Positions 52,465 through 60,944 of a stretch of 64,000 nt of DNA are shown in pieces. Source of the stretch: Sphingomonadaceae bacterium OTU29LAMAA1 (GTDB taxonomy: Bacteria > Pseudomonadota > Alphaproteobacteria > Sphingomonadales > Sphingomonadaceae); NCBI GenBank assembly GCA_024072375.1, contig CP099617.1, forward strand, positions 2,460,001 through 2,524,000. Reading direction: 5' to 3'. The notes beneath the pieces are model-generated. The model was not told where the DNA came from, ran no database searches, and saw nothing but the letters and a program-made list of their open reading frames with translations. A program made the position numbers and the translations under genes. How positions within the stretch are numbered: the first letter of the stretch is position 1; the number at the start of each line of letters is the position of its first letter.

Positions 52465-53523
52465 GTGCCCGCTTACCTTCATGCCGTCGGCACCGCCGTG
52501 CCGCCTCACGACGTCCACGGCGCCTTCATCGCATGGGCCGGTACGCGCGTCGACGATCGGGCGAAGCCGCTGTTCGCGCGCATGGCGCAGCGCGCCGGCA
52601 TCGCACATCGGTGGTCGGTGCTACCGGGCGTGGACGGCGCGAGCGCGGTCGACGCCGGCGGGTTCTACGCCGCCGCCATGCCGGGCACGGCGGCGCGCAT
52701 GGCGATCTATGCCGCGGAAGCCCCCGCCCTCGCCCTCGCCGCGATCGGATCGCTCGGCAAACAGGTCGCGCTCGACGGGATCACCCATCTGGTGGTGGCG
52801 AGTTGCACCGGTTTCGTTGCGCCCGGCATCGACCAGATCATCGCGCGTCGGCTGAACCTGCCGGCAGACGTCGAACGGCTGCTCATCGGCTTCATGGGCT
52901 GTTATGCCGCCGTCGTCGCGTTGCGGACGGCGCGGCACATCGTCCGGTCCTGCCCGGATGCGCGCGTGCTGGTCGTCACGGTCGAACTATCGTCGCTGCA
53001 TCTTCAGGCCGAGGACGCGGTCGAACCCTTGCTGGCGATGCTGCAGTTCGGCGATGGCGCGGCGGCAGCGCTGGTCACCGCGGACCCCGCCGGAATCGAG
53101 CTCGGACAGCCTTTTGCCGCGACCTTGCCCGACAGTGCCGACCTGATCCGCTGGACGATCACCGACACCGGGTTTGCGATGCATCTGGACGGGGCAGTAC
53201 CCGGCCGGATCGGACAGGCGCTCGCCGACCGCGCCTTCATCGACACGGTGACGGCGGGCTCCGCGCCCGGCGATCTGTTCTGGGCGGTGCATGCGGGTGG
53301 ACGATCGATCCTGGATGCGGTGCAATCCGCGCTGGATTTGCCGGGCGATGCGCTCGCGGCATCGCGCGGCGTGCTGTCCGACAATGGCAACATGTCGTCG
53401 GCGACGCTGATGTTCGTCCTCGCCCGCCTGCTCGCCGCCCCGCCGGCGCATCGCGATGGCGTCGCGCTAGCCTTCGGTCCCGGCCTCGCTGCCGAGGGGC
53501 TGGCGTTGCGGCGCGTCGCATGA
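52465..53523 (+). CDS. type III polyketide synthase
   Basis: A 352-residue chalcone-synthase-like enzyme. The catalytic triad is intact: Cys114 in VVASCTGFVAPG, His276 in FWAVHAGGRSILDAV and Asn309 in SDNGNMSSATLMF. Such homodimers extend an acyl-CoA starter with malonyl-CoA and cyclise the product to pyrones, resorcinols or similar. GTG 52465 fits the family N-terminus (PAYLHAVGTAVPPHDVH) and has AAAGGA upstream; ATG 52426 and TTG 52402 are longer alternatives. The stop overlaps the methyltransferase start (ATGA). With two tailoring genes it makes a self-contained small-molecule cluster. Starter unit and product are unknown. Confidence 0.93.
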   Translation: MPAYLHAVGTAVPPHDVHGAFIAWAGTRVDDRAKPLFARMAQRAGIAHRWSVLPGVDGASAVDAGGFYAAAMPGTAARMAIYAAEAPALALAAIGSLGKQVALDGITHLVVASCTGFVAPGIDQIIARRLNLPADVERLLIGFMGCYAAVVALRTARHIVRSCPDARVLVVTVELSSLHLQAEDAVEPLLAMLQFGDGAAAALVTADPAGIELGQPFAATLPDSADLIRWTITDTGFAMHLDGAVPGRIGQALADRAFIDTVTAGSAPGDLFWAVHAGGRSILDAVQSALDLPGDALAASRGVLSDNGNMSSATLMFVLARLLAAPPAHRDGVALAFGPGLAAEGLALRRVA

Positions 53524-54209
53524 CTCTCGCCGTCCGCGCGCAAGCGGAGGAGCTGATGGACGCGGACGATCTGTCCGCCGACACCTATGCCGCGGTCGTT
53601 GCCGACCTCGCCCGCGTCAACACCGTGACGATGGCGGCACGTCCGACATTGGCCTTTCTCGATCGAGCCATACGTGGGCGAAATCACCTCAGGATGCTCG
53701 ACGTCGGCTTCGGCGATGGCGACATGCTCCGCCGGATCGCACGCTGGGCGAGCAGGCGCGGGGTTACCGTCGAGCTGGTCGGGATCGACCTCAATCCACG
53801 CAGCGAAGCCGCCGCGCGGGCGCATACTCCCGCCGGTCTGCCGATCGTCTGGCGCACCGGCGATTACGAGGACCTTGCCGGTGACGGCTGGGACGTCATC
53901 CTGTCCAGCCTCGTCGTGCATCACATGAGCGTCGACCAGCTGGTCGCGTTCCTCCGTTTCATGGAGCGCGAGGCGTCGTGTGGCTGGCTGGTCAACGACC
54001 TGCACCGCCATCGGTTCGCACATGCCGGATTTCCGCTGCTCGCCCGCCTCGCGCGCTGGCATCCGATCGTCCGCCACGACGGCACGCTGTCGATCGCGCG
54101 ATCGTATCGCCCCGGCGAATGGCCGCCGCTCCTCGAACGGGCCGGCATTTCCGATGCCCGCGTCTTTCGCGCCTTCCCCTTCCGGCTATGCGTCGAACGG
54201 CTGCGCTGA
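53520..54209 (+). CDS. class I SAM-dependent methyltransferase (polyketide tailoring)
   Basis: A 229-residue methyltransferase. Motif I is LRMLDVGFGDGDMLRRIA, motif II VGIDLNPRSEAAA, and motif IV-like DVILSSLVVHHMSVDQL. The N-terminus (QAEELMDADDLSADTYAAVV) is the lead found in methyltransferases linked to bacterial type III PKS genes. It should O- or C-methylate the polyketide. It starts within the PKS stop codon (ATGA), and its 3' end overlaps the oxidoreductase gene by 22 bp, so all three are made together. Confidence 0.88.
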   Translation: MTLAVRAQAEELMDADDLSADTYAAVVADLARVNTVTMAARPTLAFLDRAIRGRNHLRMLDVGFGDGDMLRRIARWASRRGVTVELVGIDLNPRSEAAARAHTPAGLPIVWRTGDYEDLAGDGWDVILSSLVVHHMSVDQLVAFLRFMEREASCGWLVNDLHRHRFAHAGFPLLARLARWHPIVRHDGTLSIARSYRPGEWPPLLERAGISDARVFRAFPFRLCVERLR

Positions 54210-55270
54210 TCGTCGGCGGCGGTCCCGCCGGTTCCGCCGCGGCGATCCGGCTGGCGAGCGGCGGCGCACGCCCGCTGCTGATCGAACGCCATCCGGATGG
54301 CGATGCCCTGTGCGGCGGTTTCGTCAGCTGGCGGACGATCGACCGGATCGCCAGCCTGGGTGTCGATCCCGACGCGCTCAATCGCGATCGGCTGACGCAC
54401 GTCACGATCTTTGCCGGCGGCCGGGTGCGCGAAGCCACCCTGCCCCGTGCCGCGATCGGCGTATCCCGCCACCGCCTCGACACCCTGCTGCGCGCCGCCG
54501 CCATCCGCAGCGGCGCGGAGGTGGAAACCGGCGTCACCGTCCGCCAGGTCGATGGCCTGACCACGCATCTGGCGGACGGCGCGACGCTCGCAGCCGATGC
54601 GCTGTTCCTCGCCACCGGCAAGCACGACCTGCGCGGCCTCGCCCGACCAGCGGCGGCGCGGGGTGACGATCCGACGCTCGGCATCCGCGTTCGCCTGTCG
54701 CCGGCTCCTGCGCTGACCCGCGCGCTCGCCGGGCGGATCGAGCTGCATCTGTTCGAGCGCGGCTATGCCGGCATCGCCCTGCAGGAGGATGGCAGCGCCA
54801 ACGTCTGCATGGCGGTGCACCGATCGCGACTGCACGCCGCCGGCAGTCCCGCGGACCTGCTCGGCGCACTGGGCCGTGAATGCCCCCGTCTCGGCGAACG
54901 ACTGGAGGCACTGCCGAGCGACGCCGCGATCGATGCCATCGCCAACGTGCCCTATGGCTGGCGCCAGCGCCGCGGCACGCCCGGTCTGTTCCGTCTTGGC
55001 GATCAGGCGGGGGTCATCCCCAGCCTGGCGGGCGAGGGCATGGGTATCGCATTCGCCAGCGGCATCTCGGCGGCCGATGCATGGCTGGAGGGCGGCCCCG
55101 CCGGTGCCGCGGCGTGGCAGGAGGCGTTCGCCCGCCGGCTCGCCCGCCCGATGGCGGTTGCCGGCACCGTCCGCCGCATCGCCGAAAGCCGCTGGTCCGC
55201 CGCAGCGATCGCGATGATGCCGCCGGGACTGATCCAGGTCATGGCCCATGCGACCAGAATGGCCCCATGA
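54188..55270 (+). CDS. FAD-dependent oxidoreductase (geranylgeranyl-reductase/hydroxylase-like)
   Basis: A 360-residue flavoprotein. FAD site: ALIVGGGPAGSAAAIRLA (G-x-G-x2-G, residues about 6-23), then LLIERH, the DALFLATGKHDLRG strand and FRLGDQAGVIPSLAGEGMG (G-D motif contacting the ribityl chain). The class includes aromatic hydroxylases and isoprenoid reductases. Here it probably hydroxylates or oxidises the polyketide product. It overlaps the methyltransferase gene by 22 bp. The stop TGA at 55268 touches an ATG at 55267 that could start msrB. Confidence 0.88.
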   Translation: MRRTAALIVGGGPAGSAAAIRLASGGARPLLIERHPDGDALCGGFVSWRTIDRIASLGVDPDALNRDRLTHVTIFAGGRVREATLPRAAIGVSRHRLDTLLRAAAIRSGAEVETGVTVRQVDGLTTHLADGATLAADALFLATGKHDLRGLARPAAARGDDPTLGIRVRLSPAPALTRALAGRIELHLFERGYAGIALQEDGSANVCMAVHRSRLHAAGSPADLLGALGRECPRLGERLEALPSDAAIDAIANVPYGWRQRRGTPGLFRLGDQAGVIPSLAGEGMGIAFASGISAADAWLEGGPAGAAAWQEAFARRLARPMAVAGTVRRIAESRWSAAAIAMMPPGLIQVMAHATRMAP

Positions 55271-55308
55271 TGGTTGACGCCGCCCCTTCCCCTCACGAGA
55301 TTGGCCCC

Positions 55309-55704
55309 ATGGATCAGCTCAACCTTTCGGAAACCGAGTGGCGCAAGCGGCTTACGCCGGCGCAATATCACGTCCTGCGCGAAGCGGGCACCGAACGCGC
55401 CTTTGCCGGCGCGCTCACCGACAACAAGGCGGACGGCATCTATTGCTGTGCCGCATGCCACCTCGACCTGTTCGACAGCGCCGACAAATACGACAGCGGA
55501 TCGGGCTGGCCAAGCTTCACCCAGCCGATCGAACCAGACCGGGTGGCGGACCATAGCGACACCAGTCACGGCATGACCCGGACGGAGACGCGCTGCGCCC
55601 GTTGCGACAGCCATATGGGCCACGTCTTCCCCGACGGACCGCCGCCGACGGGCCTGCGCTATTGCATGAATTCGATCGCGCTGGAGTTCCGCGCCCGCAA
55701 GTGA
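55309..55704 (+). CDS. msrB: peptide-methionine (R)-S-oxide reductase
   Basis: A 131-residue MsrB that reduces methionine-R-sulfoxide in proteins. Both zinc-binding pairs are visible (YCCAACHLDLF and RCARCDSHMGHVF), with SGSGWPSFTQP and the catalytic cysteine in LRYCMNSIALEF. The chosen ATG at 55309 (MDQLNLSETEWRKRL) matches the family. The ATG at 55267, overlapping the previous stop, would add 14 residues unlike known MsrB. Both ATGs are preceded by TGGCCCC. It follows the polyketide cluster in the same direction and may share its transcript. Confidence 0.93.
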   Translation: MDQLNLSETEWRKRLTPAQYHVLREAGTERAFAGALTDNKADGIYCCAACHLDLFDSADKYDSGSGWPSFTQPIEPDRVADHSDTSHGMTRTETRCARCDSHMGHVFPDGPPPTGLRYCMNSIALEFRARK

Positions 55705-55755
55705 TGCGGGGCGGCTTGTAGGGGGCTGCGTTAACCGGTAATCGCAGCGGTCTTC

Positions 55756-57936
55756 ATGGCCCGTGCGCGTACCCCCCGCTCCGCTCCCGTCCGCCGTTCG
55801 CCCTGGCGTCGGCGGATCGTCGTCACCCTCCAGATCCTGATCGGCCTCGCGATACTGGCGCTGGGGGCCCTGGTCATCGCGGTCTATGTCGCCAAGTCGC
55901 AGCTGCCGAGCTTCGACGAACTGAAATCCTCGCCCAACGGCCAGATGATCCGCGTCCATGCCGCCGACGGCAGCGTGATCGTGTCGATGGGGCCGAGCTA
56001 TGGCGAATGGCTCTCCTACGGCAGCATCCCTGCCGTGATGCGTGACGCCACGATCGCGGTCGAGGATCGCCGCTTCTACAGTCATCCCGGCGTCGACCCG
56101 CTCGGCATCGCGCGATCGGTGATGGTCCGCTACGAACGCGGTCGCTGGATCCAGGGCGGCTCGACGATCACGCAGCAGCTGGCGCGCAACGTCTTCCTGA
56201 ACAACCAGAAGAAGTTCGGTCGCAAGTTCCGCGAATGGATCCTGGCGCTCGCGCTCGAACGCAAGTTCGGCAAGGAACAGGTGCTCGAGCTGTACCTGAA
56301 CAAGGTCTATTACGGCGGCGGCGCCTACGGCATCGACGCGGCGAGCCGCAAGTTCTTCGGCCACGGTGCCGAACGGCTCAGCCTTGCCGAGGCGGCGGTG
56401 ATCGCCGGTCTGGTCAAGGCGCCATCCAACTATTCCCCGACCGCCGACGCGCAGGCCGCAGTCGGCCGCGCCGGTGTCGTGCTCGATTCGATGGTCCGCT
56501 ACGGTGCGATCACGCAGTCGCAGGCGGACGACGCCAACCCCAAACAGCTCGCGCTCGCCCCCGAACCACGCCAGAACAGCGCGCGCTATTTCACCGACTG
56601 GGCGCTGCCGCAGCTCGACACGCTGATCGACGAGACGGAGGCGCCGCTCGACGTGTGGACGACGCTCGACCTCGGCATGCAGCGCGACGCCGACGCGGCG
56701 GTGCGCGCCAATGCTCCCGCCGGTGCGCAGGGTGCGCTCGTCAGCCTCGATCGCGACGGCGCGGTGAAGGCGATGGTCGGCGGCAAGGATTACGTCAGCT
56801 CGATCTACAATCGCGCGACGCAGGCGCAGCGTCAGCCGGGATCGGCGTTCAAGCTGTTCGTCTATCTCGCCGCGCTTGAAGCGGGGCACAAGCCGGAGGA
56901 TCAGGTCGTCGACGAGCCCGTCACGATCGACGGCTGGAGCCCGCGCAACGATTCGCGGCGCAATTCGGGGTCGGTGACGTTGCGCACCGCCTTCGCCTAT
57001 TCGCTCAACACCGTCGCGGCGAAGCTGGGGCAGGAGGTGGGCTTTGCCACCGTCGCGGACATGGCGCGCCGGTTCGGCATCACCACGCCCGTCAACACGC
57101 ATCCCTCGATGGTGCTCGGCACCTCCGACGTCCGCCTGCTCGACATGACCCGCGCCTTCGCCAGCGTCGCCAACAAGGGCGTCGCGGTGACACCGTACGG
57201 GATCACCAAGGTGACGGCGAATGGCCAGACGATCTACACGCACGAGGTCGATCGCAGCCGCGTGCTCGTCGCGCCGTACGTGGCGGCGCAGATGACCGAT
57301 CTGCTCCAGACTGCGGTCAACACCGGCACCGGCCGCGCCGCGCAGATCGGCCGTCCCGTCGCGGGCAAGACCGGGACGACCAGTTCGTCGAAGGACGGCT
57401 GGTTCATGGGCTTTTCCAGCGGGCTCACCACCGGCGTGTGGATGGGTCGCGACGATGCCCGTCCGATCAAGGGGCTGCACGGCGGCACCGCGCCGGCGCG
57501 GGCCTGGGCGGCGTATATGAAGCCCGCAACGGCCAGCCGCCCGATCGAACAGTTCGAGACGCAGGTGACGTTGCCCGAATGGCAACTGGAGCCAGACGAG
57601 GAGACCTATTTCGGCCAGCCCGATGCCGAGACGGCCGGGCCGATGGTCGATGAGGACGGCAATCCGATCCAGCAACCGCCGCGCGATGGCGACGAGCCGG
57701 TCGACGGCACCATCCCGCCGCCGCCGGCGACGACGCAGCCGCAACAGCAGCTAGACGATCTGATCGACCGCGTTACCGGCCGCGATCATCCCAGAGATGA
57801 ACGGCGCGATGAACGGCGCGACCCCGCGCTGACACCCGGTCGCCAGCCGTTACCGCGGGAGGACCGCCGCGACTTCGCACCCGCCACGCGCCAGCCGTTG
57901 CAGCGCCCGCTTCAGGACGATCGCCCGATCCAGTGA
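55756..57936 (+). CDS. mrcA: penicillin-binding protein 1A
   Basis: A 726-residue bifunctional class A PBP. A basic cytoplasmic N-terminus and one helix (ILIGLAILALGALVIAVYVA) precede the GT51 domain (EDRRFYSHPGVDPLG, GGSTITQQLARNVFL, ELYLNKVYYGGGAYG). The transpeptidase has QPGSAFKLF (S-x-x-K), YSLNTVA (S-x-N) and AGKTGTTSSSKDGWFMG (K-T-G). The C-terminus is unusual: about 85 residues rich in Pro, Arg, Asp and Gln, including the doublet RDERRDERRD. It polymerises glycan and crosslinks peptides. Its end overlaps the convergent YgjP-type gene by 25 bp. Confidence 0.96.
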   Translation: MARARTPRSAPVRRSPWRRRIVVTLQILIGLAILALGALVIAVYVAKSQLPSFDELKSSPNGQMIRVHAADGSVIVSMGPSYGEWLSYGSIPAVMRDATIAVEDRRFYSHPGVDPLGIARSVMVRYERGRWIQGGSTITQQLARNVFLNNQKKFGRKFREWILALALERKFGKEQVLELYLNKVYYGGGAYGIDAASRKFFGHGAERLSLAEAAVIAGLVKAPSNYSPTADAQAAVGRAGVVLDSMVRYGAITQSQADDANPKQLALAPEPRQNSARYFTDWALPQLDTLIDETEAPLDVWTTLDLGMQRDADAAVRANAPAGAQGALVSLDRDGAVKAMVGGKDYVSSIYNRATQAQRQPGSAFKLFVYLAALEAGHKPEDQVVDEPVTIDGWSPRNDSRRNSGSVTLRTAFAYSLNTVAAKLGQEVGFATVADMARRFGITTPVNTHPSMVLGTSDVRLLDMTRAFASVANKGVAVTPYGITKVTANGQTIYTHEVDRSRVLVAPYVAAQMTDLLQTAVNTGTGRAAQIGRPVAGKTGTTSSSKDGWFMGFSSGLTTGVWMGRDDARPIKGLHGGTAPARAWAAYMKPATASRPIEQFETQVTLPEWQLEPDEETYFGQPDAETAGPMVDEDGNPIQQPPRDGDEPVDGTIPPPPATTQPQQQLDDLIDRVTGRDHPRDERRDERRDPALTPGRQPLPREDRRDFAPATRQPLQRPLQDDRPIQ

Positions 57937-58586
57937 AGCCCTGCGCCGTGTGCGCGCAACCAGGCGCGTGCCGGGCTCGGGTCGCAGCCGTATAGCCGTT
58001 CGACCAGCGCGTGGAACGCGGGCCCGTGATTCATGTGGACGCGATGCGCGACCTCATGCGCCACCGTCGCCCGCCGGACGTGTCCGGGCGCGAGGATCAG
58101 CCGCCAGCTGTAGCGGATCGTGCCATCATGGGCGCAACTGCCCCAACGCCCGCGGGCATCGCCGATCGCGACCTTGCTGACGGTCACGCCGGCACGCGCG
58201 GCATATTCGGCGGTCTCCGCAGCCAGCAGATCGAGCGCCTGCCGCTTCAGCCACGTCTCGACCCGGCGGGGCAGCGTTTCGATCGGGCCGGATAGCGACA
58301 GATAATCGCCGACGACCTCGACGCGCCGCCGGCTGCCCGCTTCCCAGACGATCGTCAGTGGTGCGTCGGCGACGGTGAGCATCGTGCCCGGCGCATAGGG
58401 CCGCGGCTGCGGCAGGCGCGCGCGTTGCGCCGCGATCCAGTCCGCCTTCCCCTGCGCCCATGCCAGCGCCGGCTTCAGCGCCGCGCGTTTCGGCACCACC
58501 AGCCGTGCGACACCGCTCGCCGGATCGAGCGACAGGCGGATGCGCCGCGCCGTGGGGTGGCGCACCACTTCGAACGATTCGCTCAC
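57912..58586 (-). CDS. YgjP/M48-type metal-dependent hydrolase (DUF45)
   Basis: A 224-residue cytoplasmic protein with the zinc motif VAHEVAHRVHMNHGPAFH (H-E-x2-H plus downstream His) and the DUF45 marker RGRWGSCAHDGTIRYSWRL. Relatives include YgjP and SprT-like proteins, whose substrates are poorly known. GTG start overlaps the YcgN stop (GTGA, 58583-58586). It is third in a leftward SCO, YcgN, YgjP-type string. Confidence 0.88.
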   Translation of the reverse strand: MSESFEVVRHPTARRIRLSLDPASGVARLVVPKRAALKPALAWAQGKADWIAAQRARLPQPRPYAPGTMLTVADAPLTIVWEAGSRRRVEVVGDYLSLSGPIETLPRRVETWLKRQALDLLAAETAEYAARAGVTVSKVAIGDARGRWGSCAHDGTIRYSWRLILAPGHVRRATVAHEVAHRVHMNHGPAFHALVERLYGCDPSPARAWLRAHGAGLHWIGRSS

Positions 58587-59011
58587 AATTCCCGATCGAC
58601 GATATGATTTTCCAGATCGCCGACATCGTCCTCGCTCACCGTCCAGCCGCGCACCGAAATGCCGGCGGTATGGACCGATTCGCGATCACCGCTGATCAGG
58701 TAATGCCAGTCGCGCAACGGCTCGCCCGCCGCGCGCAGACGATAGGCGCAGGTCGAGGGCAGCCAGTCGATCCCGCGCACGTTGCCCGCGGTCAGCCGTA
58801 CGCATTCGGGCACATAGGCACGGCGATGCTTGTAGTCGGAACAGAAGCCGCTGCGCCGGTCGAGCAGGCGGCAGGCGACGTTGGTCGGCACCACCTCCCC
58901 CGTCTCGTCGTCCTCCAACTTGTGAATGCAGCATTTGCCGCAGCCGTCGCACAGGGCTTCCCATTGTCCGCGGTCGAGCTGCTCGATCGGCAGCTCCCAG
59001 AATCTAGCCAT
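58583..59011 (-). CDS. YcgN/UPF0260 cysteine-cluster protein
   Basis: A 142-residue protein with the conserved cysteine array: LCDGCGKCCIHKLEDDETG, NVACRLLD, GFCSDYKHR, PECVRL, PSTCAYR. This is the YcgN (UPF0260) family, a probable metal or iron-sulfur-cluster protein of unknown activity. No export signal is present. It starts 9 bp after the SCO gene stop and overlaps the next gene (GTGA). The link to SCO, a copper-site assembly factor, is suggestive of metal handling but unproven. Confidence 0.92.
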   Translation of the reverse strand: MARFWELPIEQLDRGQWEALCDGCGKCCIHKLEDDETGEVVPTNVACRLLDRRSGFCSDYKHRRAYVPECVRLTAGNVRGIDWLPSTCAYRLRAAGEPLRDWHYLISGDRESVHTAGISVRGWTVSEDDVGDLENHIVDREL

Positions 59012-59020
59012 GATGTTCGG

Positions 59021-59608
59021 TCATTTCGCCCAGCGCCTGATCTCGTCGGCCACGGCTCGCGGCCCCTTGTCCGACGGCAGCAGCGCGAGCGGCTTGCCAG
59101 CCGGGTCCATCAGATAGGTCGTGCGGCTGTGGTTCACCAGATAGCCGCCGCCGGGCTGCGCATCGCCCTTGCCCGCGAACACCGCCCATGATTTCGCCAC
59201 GGCGTCGATCTCCGCCTGCGTGCCGGTCAGCCCGACCATGCGCGGGTGGAAGTTCGCGACGAAGCTCTTGAGCACCGCCGGCGTGTCGCGCGACGGATCG
59301 ACGCTGACGAAAACCGGCACGATCCGCTTCGCCAGCGACGGATCGTCCTGCTCGATCATCGCCAGCCCTTTGCCGATCGCCGCCGCGTCGGTCGGGCAGA
59401 CATCGGGGCAAAAGGTATAGCCGAAATACATGATGCGGTAGCGTCCGGCGAATTCGGTATCGCTCACCCGCTTGCCGTCCTGATCCGTCAGCGTGAAGGG
59501 CCCGCCGATCTTCGCGCCCGCCAGCGGCGCGGTCTCCTGCGAGGTGGCGGCCGGCTGACAGGCGGCCAGAGCGATAGCAACGAGCGGGGCGAGGCGCAGA
59601 ATGTTCAT
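59021..59608 (-). CDS. SCO1/SenC family copper chaperone (lipoprotein)
   Basis: A 195-residue thioredoxin-fold protein. Lipobox LAAC gives a lipidated, periplasm-facing N-terminus. The copper/thiol site is the C-x3-C in FGYTFCPDVCPTDAAAIG, and the distal His lies in YLVNHSRTTYLMDP. SCO proteins deliver copper to, or reduce, the CuA centre of cytochrome c oxidase. ATG 59608 is chosen (MNILRLAPLVAIALAAC); ATG 59614 is the alternative. It starts a leftward string with YcgN and the YgjP-type gene. Confidence 0.93.
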   Translation of the reverse strand: MNILRLAPLVAIALAACQPAATSQETAPLAGAKIGGPFTLTDQDGKRVSDTEFAGRYRIMYFGYTFCPDVCPTDAAAIGKGLAMIEQDDPSLAKRIVPVFVSVDPSRDTPAVLKSFVANFHPRMVGLTGTQAEIDAVAKSWAVFAGKGDAQPGGGYLVNHSRTTYLMDPAGKPLALLPSDKGPRAVADEIRRWAK

Positions 59609-59671
59609 GACCACGCCAGCTGTGATCTGTTACCGGCGGACCCGCAAGCTTTCGTCTTTGAGGGACCATCC

Positions 59672-60268
59672 ATGATCCGCCCGCACGTTCTCCTGGTCGC
59701 TACTCTCGCCACCATCGCGGTGCCGGCGACGGCGCAGCAGCAGTCGGAAAGTTATAAATTCCTGTCGGCGATCGAAAAGGAGGACGGCAAGGCCGTCACC
59801 ACGATGATCGAGACGCCCGGCAGCACGATCATCAACACCAAGGCGGTGACGACCGGCAAGGGCGCGCTGCACATCCTCGTCAGCCATTCGGGCAGCATGT
59901 ATGTCCAGTATCTGCTCCAGCACAAAGCCGATCCGAACATTCGCGATGCCAAGGGCAACACCCCGCTGATGCTCGCCGCGCTGGCCGGTCGCGAGGACCT
60001 CGTCGACCTGCTGCTGACCTACAAGGCGAATCCGAATCTCGCGAATTCGTCGGGTCAGAGCGCGCTGATCCTCGCGGTGAACGGACGGAACGAGGCGATC
60101 GCGCGCACCCTGATCGCGAAGGGCGCCGATCCCGACCAGACCGACAACATGGCCGGTCTGTCGGCCCGCGACTATGCGCTGCGCGATTCGCGCAACCCGG
60201 CGATGGTGGCGCTGTTCAAGGACGCTCCCAAGAAGGTGCGCGCGCAGGTCGCAGGCCCGAAGTTCTGA
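59672..60268 (+). CDS. exported ankyrin-repeat protein
   Basis: A 198-residue periplasmic protein with signal peptide (PHVLLVATLATIAVPATAQ) and about four ankyrin repeats. Clear ones are KGNTPLMLAALAGREDLVDLL, with ALHILVSHSGSMYVQYLLQ before it and SALILAVNGRNEAIARTLIA after. The repeats form a small protein-binding stack. The partner is unknown. It is divergent from the SCO gene and convergent with the HAD gene, one base apart. AGGGA at 59661-59665 is a good ribosome site for the ATG at 59672. Confidence 0.88.
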   Translation: MIRPHVLLVATLATIAVPATAQQQSESYKFLSAIEKEDGKAVTTMIETPGSTIINTKAVTTGKGALHILVSHSGSMYVQYLLQHKADPNIRDAKGNTPLMLAALAGREDLVDLLLTYKANPNLANSSGQSALILAVNGRNEAIARTLIAKGADPDQTDNMAGLSARDYALRDSRNPAMVALFKDAPKKVRAQVAGPKF

Positions 60269-60269
60269 A

Positions 60270-60944
60270 TCAGGACCGGGTAAGGCCGACCAGCCGGGCG
60301 ACATCGGCGAAGTCGGCCGCCACCGCATCGACGCCGATCTCCAGCAGGCGCGCGTCATGGCCGATGCCGCAATGCGTTCCCGCGCATAGCCCGATCACGT
60401 AACCGCCCGATGCCACCGCGCCGGTCGCACCGACCGGCGAATCCTCGATGATCGCGCAATCGGCGATATCCACGCCGATCGCCGCCGCGCCATGCCAGTA
60501 GAGATCCGGGGCGGGTTTCCCCTTCGCGACATGCTCGCGGCCGCTGTAGATATGCTCGCCGAACGCGTCGGACAGCCCGATATGCTGCAGGTGTCGCCGG
60601 ATCCAGCGTGTCGGGCTGGACGACACCACCGCGCGGGGAAGATCGTCGGGCAGCGACCGGACGAACGCCACCGCCCCCGCCACCGCATCGATCCCCGCCG
60701 CCATCGCCCGCGCATCCTCCGCCTCGCGCGCCGCCCGGAAGCTGTCGGGCAGCGGCCCGCCGATCCAGCGTTCGATCGCGCTGCGGAAATCGGCGCCGGC
60801 CAGTCCCATGAAATTCGCCATCGAGTCCTCCGGCGTGGTCGGATGACCGGCCCCGGTCAGCCATTCCGCGATCTGGCGATTGCCGGCATATTCGCTCTCG
60901 ATCAGCACGCCGTCGAAATCGAACAGCAGTCCACCGAACCTCAT
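60270..60944 (-). CDS. HAD-superfamily hydrolase (beta-phosphoglucomutase-like)
   Basis: A 224-residue HAD enzyme. Motif I is LLFDFDGVLIESE with both Asp, motif II AVVSSSPTRWI, Lys in AKGKPAPDLYWHGA and motif IV AIIEDSPVGATGAV. The alpha-helical cap lies between motifs I and II (residues about 15-85), as in the phosphoglycolate-phosphatase and beta-phosphoglucomutase branch. It hydrolyses or isomerises a small phosphate ester. The substrate cannot be assigned. It overlaps yggS (ATGA). Confidence 0.9.
   Translation of the reverse strand: MRFGGLLFDFDGVLIESEYAGNRQIAEWLTGAGHPTTPEDSMANFMGLAGADFRSAIERWIGGPLPDSFRAAREAEDARAMAAGIDAVAGAVAFVRSLPDDLPRAVVSSSPTRWIRRHLQHIGLSDAFGEHIYSGREHVAKGKPAPDLYWHGAAAIGVDIADCAIIEDSPVGATGAVASGGYVIGLCAGTHCGIGHDARLLEIGVDAVAADFADVARLVGLTRS

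Noticed and set aside
55003..57744. 913-codon minus-strand ORF
   Set aside because: Antisense to the oxidoreductase, msrB and PBP1A genes, all of which have clear catalytic motifs.
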